From positions 124,001 through 188,000 of the forward strand of contig NZ_CADIJM010000005.1 in assembly GCF_902859585.1 (NCBI RefSeq): a stretch of DNA of 64,000 nt. Direction: 5' to 3'. Of this stretch, positions 8,830 to 18,083 are shown in pieces (the stretch's first letter is position 1; each line of letters opens with the position of its first letter). The notes beneath the pieces were generated by a model. It was given only the letters and a program-made list of their open reading frames with translations. It had not been told where the DNA came from and did no database searches. Made by a program: the position numbers and the translations under genes. The stretch comes from Achromobacter animicus. Lineage in GTDB: Bacteria > Pseudomonadota > Gammaproteobacteria > Burkholderiales > Burkholderiaceae_B.

Positions 8830-10854
8830 ATGGCGACCCGAAAGGCGGCAGCGCGCACGGCGGCCAAGCCCGCGGCCAAGAAAAAGCCCAAGCGCGTGAC
8901 GCAAGCGTCCGCCCCGGCGCCGGAAGATCCGCCCGCGAAGGCCCGCAAGCGCCGCAAGCAGGATGACGCCCCGGCCGCGCGGCTATTTGAGCGGTCCGCC
9001 AAGCCCGATGCCTTCGACGCGCGCGACATCCTGTTCCGGCCCAACATTTCCGTCACGCCCAAGGCAGAGATGATTCCCGTGATGGGACTGACGGTGAAGC
9101 ACCAGGGCGAAACGTCGGCCTGCACCGGCTTTGCGCTGTCCACGGTGGTCGAATACCTGCTGCGCAAGTCCGAGCGCGACTCGCGCCCCGCCATTTCGCC
9201 CTACATGCTGTATTCCATGGCCCGGCGCTATGACGAGTTTCCGGGATCGGTCGACGACAGCGGCTCCAGCCTGCGCGGCGCGTTGAAGGGCTGGTTCCGG
9301 CACGGCGCCTGCGCGCAGGGCCTGTTTCCCACCATCGACATGCCGCCGGCGGCCAAGCGCCCCGAAGACGACTGGTGGCTGGACGCCGTGAAGCGGCCGT
9401 TGGGCGCCTACTACCGGATCGACACGCGCAGCATCGTGGAGATGCACGCCGCGCTGAACGAGGTCGGCATCCTGTACGCCAGCGCGGGCTGCCACGACGG
9501 CTGGGACGACGGCCACGGCGTCACGCCGCAAGACGACGAGCCCACGCCCGTCACCCGGCCGTTCTGGGTCATTCCGACCACCGGCCAGGACATGGCGATG
9601 CAGGGCCACGCCTTCGTCATCGTCGGCTACACGCAGGACGGCTTTCTGATCCAGAACTCGTGGGGCGAGGAATGGGGCACGCATGGCATGGCCGTGCTGA
9701 CCTATGACGACTGGCTGCGCAACGCGATGGACTGCTGGGTCGTGCAGCTGGGCGTGGTCACGCACGAGCACGAACGGATCGCCAACAGCATCAGCCTGCG
9801 CACGGAAGGTCAGAAGGTGACGCTGGCGGCGGGCAAGGTGCTGCGCGACCGCGAGCTTACGCCCTTCATCGTCAATGTCGGCAACAACGGCAAGCTCAGC
9901 AATAGCGGGGCCTTTCGCACCACACAGGACGACCTGCGCGCCATCGTGGATGTGCACATGGGCGCCGCGCGCGAACGCTGGAATCTGAAGGACAAGCCGA
10001 TGGATGTCTGCGTCTACGCGCACGGCGGCCTGGTCGGCGAGAACGACGCGGCCGAGGCCGCCGCCGAATGGATTCCGCTGCTGTACGACAACCAGATCTT
10101 CCCCGTCTTCCTGATGTGGGAAACGGACTTCATCAGCACCGTGAAGAACATCATCCGCGACGCGGCGAGCAATGTGCCGCGCACCACTGGCGGCATCGGC
10201 GAGCGGCTGGAACGCTGGTGGAACCAGCGGCTTGAGCGTTGGCTGGCGCGCCCCGGCACGGTGATCTGGGGCGAGATGAAGCAGAACGCCGAAGCCATGA
10301 GCGAGCCGGCCATCAACGGCGGCGAAGAGGCCGCGATGATCCTGCTGTACAAGCATTTCAAGACGCACGTCGCGCGTGGCCGCGTGCGGCTGCACATCGT
10401 GGGCCATTCGGCGGGCGCCATCGTCGCCAGCCACTTCGTCAAGCGCCTGACCGCGGACGGCGGGGAACTGGAATCGCTGAGCCTGATGGCGCCCGCCGTC
10501 ACGATGAAGACCTTCCAGGACCTGGTCGTGCCGCACCTGGGCAGCCGCGTGAAGCGCTATCAGCAATTCCATCTGTCGGATCGCGCCGAAGAAGACGACC
10601 CGACCTGCGGGCCGTACCGGCGCTCGCTGCTGTACCTGGTCAGCGAATCGTTCGAAGGCGGCACCACCACGCCGATGCTGGGCATGGAACGCTACTTTCG
10701 CGAGGCCGCCATTCCGTGCGACGCGGTCCACGTCTCGCCGGCCGGCAGCCCGTCCGCCACCGCCCGCGTGGCGCCGGTGGCGTCCAGCACGCACGGCGGA
10801 TTCGACAACGACAAGGGCACGCAACAGCAGGTCATCGCGTTCATCAAGCGGTGA
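8830..10854 (+). CDS. Papain-like (C1) protease fused to alpha/beta hydrolase
   Basis: A 674-residue fusion. Residues 1-50 are a Lys/Ala/Pro-rich, histone-H1-like disordered tail. Residues ~55-320 are a C1 peptidase: Cys98 in HQGETSACTGFA, His260 in GHAFVIVGY and Asn276 in IQNSWGEEWG form the expected catalytic set. Residues ~370-674 are an alpha/beta hydrolase with nucleophile elbow GHSAGA (Ser527), an earlier CVYAHGG oxyanion segment and a candidate His655 near the end. No signal peptide is seen, so both activities are probably cytoplasmic. It lies 26 bp after the amidase-like gene and 22 bp before the PAS/GAF gene. Substrates are unknown; a protease-esterase fusion suggests an effector rather than a housekeeping enzyme. 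Confidence 0.88.
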   Translation: MATRKAAARTAAKPAAKKKPKRVTQASAPAPEDPPAKARKRRKQDDAPAARLFERSAKPDAFDARDILFRPNISVTPKAEMIPVMGLTVKHQGETSACTGFALSTVVEYLLRKSERDSRPAISPYMLYSMARRYDEFPGSVDDSGSSLRGALKGWFRHGACAQGLFPTIDMPPAAKRPEDDWWLDAVKRPLGAYYRIDTRSIVEMHAALNEVGILYASAGCHDGWDDGHGVTPQDDEPTPVTRPFWVIPTTGQDMAMQGHAFVIVGYTQDGFLIQNSWGEEWGTHGMAVLTYDDWLRNAMDCWVVQLGVVTHEHERIANSISLRTEGQKVTLAAGKVLRDRELTPFIVNVGNNGKLSNSGAFRTTQDDLRAIVDVHMGAARERWNLKDKPMDVCVYAHGGLVGENDAAEAAAEWIPLLYDNQIFPVFLMWETDFISTVKNIIRDAASNVPRTTGGIGERLERWWNQRLERWLARPGTVIWGEMKQNAEAMSEPAINGGEEAAMILLYKHFKTHVARGRVRLHIVGHSAGAIVASHFVKRLTADGGELESLSLMAPAVTMKTFQDLVVPHLGSRVKRYQQFHLSDRAEEDDPTCGPYRRSLLYLVSESFEGGTTTPMLGMERYFREAAIPCDAVHVSPAGSPSATARVAPVASSTHGGFDNDKGTQQQVIAFIKR

Positions 10855-10876
10855 CCGCGGGTGAAGAGGTCTTGTC

Positions 10877-13696
10877 ATGACAGAGATGGAACCCTATCGC
10901 GACGCCCCGGCGCTTCCCCGGGACGCGGCGCTGCGCGAGTTTTCCCTGTTTGGCGAGCCCGCGGAGGTTGCGCGCGTGCTGTCCCAGGTCGGCGTGCCTT
11001 GCCTCGTGCTGGCCGCCACCGGCGAGATCGTGGCGGCCAGCAGCGTCCTGCCGCTGGCGCGCGATGCGCTCGTCGGCCGCCACGTCAGCCAGGTCTACGG
11101 CCTTGCCAAACCGCTGCGCATGGGCGACGGCGCCGTTGACGTCGTGTATCGGCGCCCTGGCGGCGCGCGCGTGCCCGCGCAGCTCATCCCGCTGTGCACG
11201 CTGGACAGCGGCGAACTCATCGTGCTGGTCAATGACGGCTCGCCGTTCCGCGACGCCGAAGCCCACCGATTCGAGCGCACGCCCTACGCGGTGTTCCGCC
11301 TGGACATTCAGGGCGTGATCCGCTTTGCCAACCCCGAGGCGGCGCGCACGCTGGGCCTGCCGCGCGACGCGCTGTGCGGCACCCGGCTGGCGGCGCATTT
11401 CCGGCCGTCCGACGGCGGACCGGTGCAGCGCGCCATCCTTCGCTGCATCGAGGACACGGAAGGCGATGCCATGGTCGCCGTGACCATCGCCATTCCCGTC
11501 CCGGACGACGCCGACCGGCAGTTTGAGCTGGTCATGACGCCTGATCCCGCGCCGAACGGCCAGCTGCTGGGCGTGATCGCCGTCATCCAGTCGCGCACGC
11601 TGGAATCCGCCCGCGACGAGATCCGGCGCATCGCCCTGGACCCGGCGATTGGCGGCTGGCGCGCCAAGCTGGACCGCATCCTGGAGCAGATTCGGCGTCT
11701 TATCCCGTTCGAACACGCGGTATTCGGCATCTATGGCAACGACGTGTCGCTGTTTCGCGCGATTGCCGTGCGCCCGGAAGGCGTGGAGCTGTGGCCCGCG
11801 CGGTGGATGGACCTGCCGCCCACGATACGTGCGTTTCTGGATTCCGGCCGAACGTGGGTCGACGAGATCGGCGCGTTCGTCCGGGAGAACATGCCCGAGC
11901 CCGGCAACGAGGTCGTGCGCTGCTACCAGGACCTGGGCATCGAGGCTTCGGTCACGCTGCCCGTGACGCGCGCGGACGGCTACAGCTCGGCGCTCAGCCT
12001 GTGCTCGCGGCAGCCGGGCGCGTATGGCGAGCGGCATCTGGAAATGCTGCGCACCCTGGACCTTGAACCCGTGCTGATGCGCTTTGAAAAGGAACGTGAC
12101 GACGAGCGCGCCGAGTTCGCGGATTCCCTGCGGCGCAAGGTGATGGCCGCTGCCTCGCTGCGCCACGCCGCCGACGAGATTATCGTCCAGCTCTCGCAGC
12201 ACTTCTCGTGGGAACATGTGGCGCTGTATCGCGTCAACCGCCAGGACAACCGGTTCGAGGTCGTCACGCAGCACAGCCTGGCACCGGCGTACGCGCTGCC
12301 CGCCGATTACAAACAACCCACCGACAAGGGCATGCTGGGCGCCACGCTGGCGCAGGGGTGCCTGCTGGCGGTGGACGACATCGGCAACCCCATCTACGCG
12401 CAGCACGGCTATGGCGGCCCGAAGCGGCCGCTGCGCTCGGCCATGACCGTCCCCATCCATCTGAACGGCCGGATACGGTGGCTGCTGGACGTGGAGTCCT
12501 CGGTGTCGCATGCGTTCAAGGGCCCGGATATCGACGACCTGATGCAGATCATCGCGTCGCTGGAAGAAGGCCTGGCCCAGCATCTGCTCAGCCAGACCAA
12601 GCAAAGCCTCATGGCGGAAACCGAGCAGGCGGTGGTGTTTGTGGGACGCGAGGGCGCCGTCATCGAGATGAACCGCGTGGCGACCGACATGCTGGGCGCG
12701 GAACCGCGGCGCGGACGCAGCCAGACCGAATCGCCGTCGATCACCGATTACGCCATCGCGGGCGACGAAGCGACGCTGGGCGTGTTGACCTCCTCCTTTA
12801 CCGTCAAGCGCGAGCGTATCGAGCTGCTGGACAGCACCGGCCAGCCGCGTTCCGTGCTGGCCACGCGGACCGACCTGGATCCCAGTCTGGACATGTCGAT
12901 CTGGTTCTTCACCGACATTGCGGATCTGGGCTGGGCGCGCGATCTGCGTTATCTGCGCGAGACCGTGGCCGAAGTGGCCCGGCAGACACGCACCTCGTTG
13001 TCGCTGGCGTGCAGCCTGACGTCGCAGACCGTGCTGCTGCACGACGACGCCCGCCAGGGCACGCCGGCGGACGTCGTTGCGGCGCAGGCGCAGGATCTGA
13101 GCCAACGCATCGTGGCCGAAATCGGCAAGGCCGACATCACATTCGAGCGGCTGGCCGGCGCCAGCGAATCGCGGCGGCGCACGCGCGCCACGCATGGCGA
13201 CGTGGAACTGGGCGCGCGCCTGCAGGAGGTGGTGACCGCCTTGCCCGCGCGCGATCAGCGCCGGATCGCGCTTACGAACCACTCGCCCTCACGCGACGGT
13301 CCGACCGTGTCGGGCGATTCGCAGGCGCTGTCCGCGGCCTTCCGGTCGATGATCGATTACCTGCTTCGCTGCCGCAACGCAGACGACGCCCGCGTCACGA
13401 TCGACCTGGACACCGGGCCGGACGGCTGCGAGATCCGCTTTGGCTTGAGCGAGGAGCAGATGTGGGAGTCCGACCCGCCGGTGCACGCCGTGCCCGACGA
13501 TGCGCTGCTCAACGCCGAACGCGCGGCGCACGACGGCGCCAGCATCGCCATCACGCAGATCCAGGAAACGGTGATCGACCACGGCGGCGCGCTTGTCACC
13601 GACCCGCCGCTATCGGATGCGCCGCCGCAAGCCTACGAGTCCGTCACGCCGCCGTGGCGCGCGTTCACGCTGATCCTGCCGCTGCGGGCCGGCTAG
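10877..13696 (+). CDS. PAS/GAF multi-sensor protein with degenerate histidine-kinase end
   Basis: A 939-residue soluble sensor. By eye: a PAS-like domain at ~35-110, a clearer PAS at ~130-240 (AVFRLDIQGVIRFANPEA), GAF at ~255-400, a second GAF at ~425-575, a third PAS at ~578-690, then a helical region where HisKA would be, and a C-terminal HATPase-like remnant (ETVIDHGGALVTDPP matches the final helix of that fold). No phosphoacceptor His is present in the HisKA position, and no G1/G2 glycine boxes are visible, so it is probably a pseudokinase signalling by conformation. There are no membrane helices. It sits between the papain-like and CHAT protease genes, which suggests it is the trigger that regulates them. 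Confidence 0.8.
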   Translation: MTEMEPYRDAPALPRDAALREFSLFGEPAEVARVLSQVGVPCLVLAATGEIVAASSVLPLARDALVGRHVSQVYGLAKPLRMGDGAVDVVYRRPGGARVPAQLIPLCTLDSGELIVLVNDGSPFRDAEAHRFERTPYAVFRLDIQGVIRFANPEAARTLGLPRDALCGTRLAAHFRPSDGGPVQRAILRCIEDTEGDAMVAVTIAIPVPDDADRQFELVMTPDPAPNGQLLGVIAVIQSRTLESARDEIRRIALDPAIGGWRAKLDRILEQIRRLIPFEHAVFGIYGNDVSLFRAIAVRPEGVELWPARWMDLPPTIRAFLDSGRTWVDEIGAFVRENMPEPGNEVVRCYQDLGIEASVTLPVTRADGYSSALSLCSRQPGAYGERHLEMLRTLDLEPVLMRFEKERDDERAEFADSLRRKVMAAASLRHAADEIIVQLSQHFSWEHVALYRVNRQDNRFEVVTQHSLAPAYALPADYKQPTDKGMLGATLAQGCLLAVDDIGNPIYAQHGYGGPKRPLRSAMTVPIHLNGRIRWLLDVESSVSHAFKGPDIDDLMQIIASLEEGLAQHLLSQTKQSLMAETEQAVVFVGREGAVIEMNRVATDMLGAEPRRGRSQTESPSITDYAIAGDEATLGVLTSSFTVKRERIELLDSTGQPRSVLATRTDLDPSLDMSIWFFTDIADLGWARDLRYLRETVAEVARQTRTSLSLACSLTSQTVLLHDDARQGTPADVVAAQAQDLSQRIVAEIGKADITFERLAGASESRRRTRATHGDVELGARLQEVVTALPARDQRRIALTNHSPSRDGPTVSGDSQALSAAFRSMIDYLLRCRNADDARVTIDLDTGPDGCEIRFGLSEEQMWESDPPVHAVPDDALLNAERAAHDGASIAITQIQETVIDHGGALVTDPPLSDAPPQAYESVTPPWRAFTLILPLRAG

Positions 13697-13722
13697 GCCA
13701 TCGGGATCATGGAATCGCCATC

Positions 13723-15387
13723 ATGGAACAAGACGCCGCCGGACCGAATTTCATTCTGCTGGCCAGCATGAACGACGAGCACGAGGACGACTGGGCCAAC
13801 AACCTTGCCCAGTTGCATCGCCTAGTCCAGCAGTACCCCGCGATTGCGCCGTTCGTCGGCGCGGAGCTGCGCCGCCGCACGTCGCTGGAAAGCGCCAAGA
13901 CGCAGCTCGAATCGTGGGACATGTCGACGCCCCGCATCGAACCCCGGCTCGTCATCATCGACGCCCGGCTCGGCTCCACGGCCAGCAAACGCGGCAAGCC
14001 CGGCGCGGCAGCCGTGGAACTGCTGGAATGGATCGCCGCGCGCTCGTCGGTCCCGCTGCTGGTGCTGGCGGTCGACCCGCCCGAACTGGTGCAGCGCTAT
14101 GTGCTGGAACGTCCCCAGGTGTTCATGTGGACCAACGACGCGAAGGCCAACGTCAACAGCGGCGCGGAAGTCGCCACCGTGCTCACCTGCCTGACGCCGC
14201 TTGCGCCCAAGCGCCGGCGGCGGCTGATCATTCGCGTGGGCGAGCACTCGATCACCTACCGCATCCAGATGGGACGCCACGAGTATTCGTCTCAGGACAT
14301 GCCGTACAAGGAGCGCGACCGCATCTCCGCGCTGGTGGGCCGTATCGAGACCTTCAGCCCCTATCTGGGCGAGACCAAGGCGCCGCAATGGCTGAAAGAC
14401 CTGAGCGGCGTGGGCGAGGACGTCTTCAGCGCCATGGTCACCCACAGCCTGGGCGCGCCGGTCGCTAAGCTGATCCAGCGGGCGCGCGACGAGGAGGTGT
14501 CGCCGGGCGCGGGGGCCTTCGCGGGTCTGGACCTGCGCTTTGAATTCAACCTGGCGAGCCAGGAGGTGTCGCGCCTGTTCAACCTGCCCTTCGAGATGGG
14601 CCGCGAGTTCGGCGCCGACAGCGGGCGTTACCTGTGCCTGGAACTGCCGATGGCGCGGCGGCTGCATCTGGACGGCACGGCGCCTGCGCCGCGCTGGGAG
14701 CCGGACGCGCGCACGCCCGGCCAGCCGGTGCGGATGCTGTTCATGGACGCCAGTTCGGTGTTTGGCACCGTCACCTTCCGGCGCGAGGACGGCGGGCCCG
14801 CGCTGCCGGCGATGGAGTTCGGGCCGCTGCAATCCGTGGCCAAGGAGCGCGAGCACCTTGCGGAACTGGCCGCGCGCGCGCCGGGGCACCTGATCATCGA
14901 CCACGTGCGTGCCGCCGATGAAGCGGGGCTCGTGGGCGCGGACCTGCAACGCCGCATCGAAGAGCGTCTGCGGACGGGCAACTACGACATCTTCCACTTT
15001 GCCGGCCATTCGGTGTCCGAAGGCGAGAGCACGATGCTGGTGCTGCCCGGCGAAGACGGCGAGGCCTGGCAATTGTCGATCCGGCTGATCGGGCAGTGGA
15101 TGGAGGCGGGCAAGTGCAAGCTGCTGGTGCTGTCTTCGTGCAGCGGCGCGTCGGTGCGCACCGCGCTGGAGGTCATGCGCGCGGGCGCGGCCGGCGTGCT
15201 GGCCTTTCGCTGGCAGGTCGAGGAAGAATCCTGCGCCCGCTACATCCAGCGCTTTTACGACGTGTACCTGGACGCCACGCAGCCCAAGGACCTGGCGGAG
15301 GCCTACCGCTATGCGTGCAAGGCCGCGCAGGGCGACGCGGGCGACCTGCCGACGTGGGCATCGGCAATGGCCATCGTGCGCGACTGA
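13723..15387 (+). CDS. CHAT-domain (caspase-like) protease
   Basis: A 554-residue protein with a C-terminal CHAT domain (about 330-550), a caspase-like cysteine protease fold. The catalytic dyad is visible as His429 in IFHFAGHS and Cys473 in LVLSSCSGAS, followed by the family-typical AGVLAFRWQVEE. The N-terminal ~300 residues are unassigned; they begin with a short region (MEQDAAGPNFILLASMN) that could be an effector-associated or receiver-like module. The open frame extends far upstream over the previous gene, but the ATG at 13723, 26 bp after that gene's stop, is the sensible start. CHAT proteases are recurrent in bacterial defence and death modules. Here it follows the PAS/GAF sensor and precedes an unknown protein that could be its substrate. 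Confidence 0.88.
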   Translation: MEQDAAGPNFILLASMNDEHEDDWANNLAQLHRLVQQYPAIAPFVGAELRRRTSLESAKTQLESWDMSTPRIEPRLVIIDARLGSTASKRGKPGAAAVELLEWIAARSSVPLLVLAVDPPELVQRYVLERPQVFMWTNDAKANVNSGAEVATVLTCLTPLAPKRRRRLIIRVGEHSITYRIQMGRHEYSSQDMPYKERDRISALVGRIETFSPYLGETKAPQWLKDLSGVGEDVFSAMVTHSLGAPVAKLIQRARDEEVSPGAGAFAGLDLRFEFNLASQEVSRLFNLPFEMGREFGADSGRYLCLELPMARRLHLDGTAPAPRWEPDARTPGQPVRMLFMDASSVFGTVTFRREDGGPALPAMEFGPLQSVAKEREHLAELAARAPGHLIIDHVRAADEAGLVGADLQRRIEERLRTGNYDIFHFAGHSVSEGESTMLVLPGEDGEAWQLSIRLIGQWMEAGKCKLLVLSSCSGASVRTALEVMRAGAAGVLAFRWQVEEESCARYIQRFYDVYLDATQPKDLAEAYRYACKAAQGDAGDLPTWASAMAIVRD

Positions 15388-15420
15388 GCGCGTGGGGGTC
15401 CCGCGGCACAAGGAGCTGAC

Positions 15421-16746
15421 ATGGACGGAATATTCGGCATGCTGCGCGGCATCGGCGGCAAGGCGGCTGGCGGCGACGGCGCGGGCGCGCTGCTGCCGAC
15501 CGTGCCTGCGGGACGCAACTTCTACGCGGAGATCGAGCCGCCCGGCGGCACGCCCGCGCTGGCTGCGGGCATGGACGGCGCCGCCTTCGTGCCCGGCCAG
15601 TGCTACTTCAGCGTCCGGCTGGTCGAAATGCGCCTGTGCGACGCGGGCAACTATCTCAGCCAGTTCCTGCCGCTGTGCACGTTCTTCTTGCGCTACGGCG
15701 CGGAAGGCACGCGGCGCGAGATTCCCTACATCGTCGGCTACGACCTCATCCAGCAGGCGCTGGGCGCGGCGGCGCCCGATGCCGGGGCGCGCCGTGTCGC
15801 CTTTCGGGATGTCTATGTTGCGCGCAACGTCCCGTACGCCAGCGATGGACTGGAGATGTACGCGGCGCTGTGCCGTTTCGCCGACAGCAGCCTGTCGCGC
15901 GGCATCCTGGATTTCGTGTCCACCGCGGTCACGATGCTGGGCGGCCCGGTCGGCGGGGCGATCGTCAAGACAGGGGAAAGCCTGCTCACGCCGCTCGCCA
16001 AACTGTTCGGCACCGACGGCGTCAGCGTGCGCTTTGGCGTCTACGATGGCGACGCATTGCGGCGCAGCGGCTACCGCGTCCTGGCGGGCGCGGATTCGCA
16101 GGACAAGCTGTCGGGGCTGCAACTCGTCGATGGCGTGCTGCACCGCCAGAACGGCGCAGGCCAACCGGAGCCGGTCAACGACGTCGACTATCTGGTCCTG
16201 GCCTTTGAGCAGCGCGCGACGCTGGGCGCGGACATGTTCGCCGCGGCCACCGCGCTGCCGTTCCATCATCTGTGGAAGGACGTTTCCAAGGCGCTGATCG
16301 GCAACGACGCCACGGCTGCCAGCGCCGCGTACCAGTCCCTGTTGATCGCGGTGGCGGAATCGCCGCTGCTCATCGACGCGGACCGCTTCGCGCTGCTGAC
16401 GGCCTATGCCGCGCAGCGCGGCGCGTGGGAAGCCGCCAGCGAGCGGTCCGGCCTGCGTACCCGCAGCGGCGGCAAAAGCCTGGCCACCGCGATGACCGAC
16501 CGCGTCAACGCGCGGGGCAAGGCCGATCCGGTGGCAGAGCTGCTGAAGGCGGCCAAAAAGCACATCACGCCGCCGCCCGTGCCAACAGAAGAAACCGGAC
16601 CCAAGGTGCTGGACGACGACGCTGTCGCGCAGACGGTGTCGAACCTGACGAAAACACTCGGCGAGAAAGGTGGCTCGCAGACGCCCGGCGCCCTGTCGCG
16701 CGCCACCCGGGAGCTGCTTTCCATCATGCTGAGCGATCCGGCATAG
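15421..16746 (+). CDS. Unknown protein, last gene of the protease operon
   Basis: I do not recognise this 441-residue protein. It has no signal peptide. A Gly-rich N-terminus is followed by a mixed alpha/beta part (~30-155), a hydrophobic/amphipathic Gly-containing stretch at ~161-195 (FVSTAVTMLGGPVGGAIVK) that could be a membrane-active segment, another beta-rich part (~200-280), and a charged helical C-terminus with a proline-rich hinge near residue 381. An AGGAG site precedes the ATG, 33 bp after the CHAT gene. By position and the hydrophobic stretch, it is a candidate substrate or pore-forming effector of the upstream proteases; that is inference only. Confidence 0.75.
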   Translation: MDGIFGMLRGIGGKAAGGDGAGALLPTVPAGRNFYAEIEPPGGTPALAAGMDGAAFVPGQCYFSVRLVEMRLCDAGNYLSQFLPLCTFFLRYGAEGTRREIPYIVGYDLIQQALGAAAPDAGARRVAFRDVYVARNVPYASDGLEMYAALCRFADSSLSRGILDFVSTAVTMLGGPVGGAIVKTGESLLTPLAKLFGTDGVSVRFGVYDGDALRRSGYRVLAGADSQDKLSGLQLVDGVLHRQNGAGQPEPVNDVDYLVLAFEQRATLGADMFAAATALPFHHLWKDVSKALIGNDATAASAAYQSLLIAVAESPLLIDADRFALLTAYAAQRGAWEAASERSGLRTRSGGKSLATAMTDRVNARGKADPVAELLKAAKKHITPPPVPTEETGPKVLDDDAVAQTVSNLTKTLGEKGGSQTPGALSRATRELLSIMLSDPA

Positions 16747-16759
16747 CGCAACGCCAGAA

Positions 16760-17536
16760 TCAGCGCAGTTCCAGCGTCGCCCCGATCACACGCATCGTCG
16801 GCATGAGCTGGCGCCAGGCATCCTTGGGCATCGTGGCTGGCCGCGTGAGTTGCGCGGCCGCCGGGTTGTCCAGCAGGTTGCCCTTGCAGGCGAACACGAT
16901 GCTGTTGGTCATATCGTCGTCGACCACTTCGAACATCGACGAGCCGAACGCGTCGCGCACGCGGTCCAGGTATTCGTGGTGCATGGGGTGGTTGACGTGG
17001 AAGTTGATCACCAGGATGCCGTCGTCGCGCAGGGCGCGATGGCAGTCGGCGTAGAAGCCGGCGGAACACAGGGCATCCGGAATGCCGCCGGCCACGAATC
17101 CGTCCAGCAGGATCACATCGGCGGCGTCCGTCAGCCCGGCAAGATGCTGCGCCGCATCGGCCTGGATGACCTGAAAGCGCGCGCTGTCCGGGGGCACCAT
17201 GAAGGCGTCGCGCAGCGCGATGACGGCGGGATCGATTTCCACCACCGTGACGCGCGCGCCCGTCAGGTAACGGTGGCAGAACTTGGGCAGCGATCCGCCC
17301 CCCAGCCCCACCATCAGGATGTGCGCCGGCTCCGGCTTGAACAGCACGAAGCCCATCATCATCCGCGTGTATTCGATTTCGAGCGCATCCGGATTCAGCA
17401 GCGACATGCTGCTCTGGATCTCCTGCTGCGTGAAATGCAGGGTGCGCCGGGTGCCGGCATTCTGGATGAAGGGCCGGTGCGGGGCCGCCGGCCCGTCGGA
17501 TACGGGCGAATCGGCGGGAACGGGAACGTCGGACAT
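16760..17536 (-). CDS. Spermidine-synthase-like SAM-binding protein
   Basis: A 258-residue class I SAM-type fold protein of the polyamine aminopropyltransferase family. The nucleotide-binding motif MVGLGGGSLPKF, the acidic VVEIDPAVIAL strand end, and DVILLDGFVAGG are visible. The ATG at 17536 (MSDVPVPADSP) is preferred over a longer frame whose extension is the antisense of neighbouring DNA. Sequences of this class are often annotated as spermidine synthase, but many lack proof of that activity. Its stop converges with the protease operon 13 bp away, without an obvious terminator, so it is not part of that operon. Confidence 0.82.
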   Translation of the reverse strand: MSDVPVPADSPVSDGPAAPHRPFIQNAGTRRTLHFTQQEIQSSMSLLNPDALEIEYTRMMMGFVLFKPEPAHILMVGLGGGSLPKFCHRYLTGARVTVVEIDPAVIALRDAFMVPPDSARFQVIQADAAQHLAGLTDAADVILLDGFVAGGIPDALCSAGFYADCHRALRDDGILVINFHVNHPMHHEYLDRVRDAFGSSMFEVVDDDMTNSIVFACKGNLLDNPAAAQLTRPATMPKDAWRQLMPTMRVIGATLELR

Positions 17537-17586
17537 GGGCGCAGGGTGCAAAGCGGAAGATTCGCAGAAGATACCACTGCCACGCC

Positions 17587-17606
17587 CCCGCGGCCCGCGC
17601 CGCGGG
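17587..17606 (-). terminator. Possible terminator of the uspA/terC operon
   Basis: A 7-bp GC-only inverted repeat with a 6-nt loop lies about 44 bp beyond the uspA stop, before the next minus-strand gene. No T-run follows, so intrinsic termination is only possible, not assured. Confidence 0.35.
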
Positions 17607-17649
17607 ATCGGCGTGTCAAACAGGCCGGCCTCTGCGCCGTACCGCCGCC

Positions 17650-18069
17650 TCAGACCAGCATCACCGGACAGGGCGAGTGCGCCAGGATCCGCCCGCTGAC
17701 CGAGCCGCGGATGGCGTTGATCAGCGGGCTGTGATGATGCGAGCCGATCACGATCGCCCCGGCATCGATCTGCTTTGCATACTCGACAATTTTCTCCGGC
17801 GTGAAGCCGACAAGCTCGTGGCATTCGTGGCCGACGTTGGCGGCGGTCAGGATGCCGACCACCGATTGCATCGCCTTGCCGCTTTCCTCGTGGTGCCAGG
17901 CGTCGATGTCCGCCTTGCCGATGAAGGACTTCACGTCACCGGCCACATCGGGTTCGCAGTGCACCACGTGCACGACGAAATCGCGGTTCAGCAAGGGACT
18001 TTCCACCAGAAATCGGGCCGCCGCATCGCTGTGCAGCGAGCCGTCGGTGGCAAGAATGATCGTGTTCAT
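17650..18069 (-). CDS. Universal stress protein (UspA family)
   Basis: A 139-residue single-domain Usp protein beginning MNTIILATDGSLHSD, with the C-terminal nucleotide-binding loop GSHHHSPLINAIRGSVSGRI and the ending SPCPVMLV. These soluble proteins bind ATP or AMP-like nucleotides and accumulate under stress. The start at 18069 follows a GGAGGT site, 14 bp after the TerC stop, so the two genes are very probably cotranscribed. The combination with TerC and a divergent NhaR gene suggests a pH, metal or sodium stress setting. Confidence 0.93.
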   Translation of the reverse strand: MNTIILATDGSLHSDAAARFLVESPLLNRDFVVHVVHCEPDVAGDVKSFIGKADIDAWHHEESGKAMQSVVGILTAANVGHECHELVGFTPEKIVEYAKQIDAGAIVIGSHHHSPLINAIRGSVSGRILAHSPCPVMLV

Positions 18070-18083
18070 GGCAGACCTCCGGT

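Noticed and set aside
12208-13722. N-terminal extension of the CHAT protein over the PAS/GAF gene
   Set aside because: It overlaps a gene with well-formed PAS and GAF domains and has no sensible composition.
15421-16746. Firm call of a bacterial gasdermin
   Set aside because: The protein is longer than usual gasdermins and I could not recognise the fold by sequence; kept only as a hypothesis.
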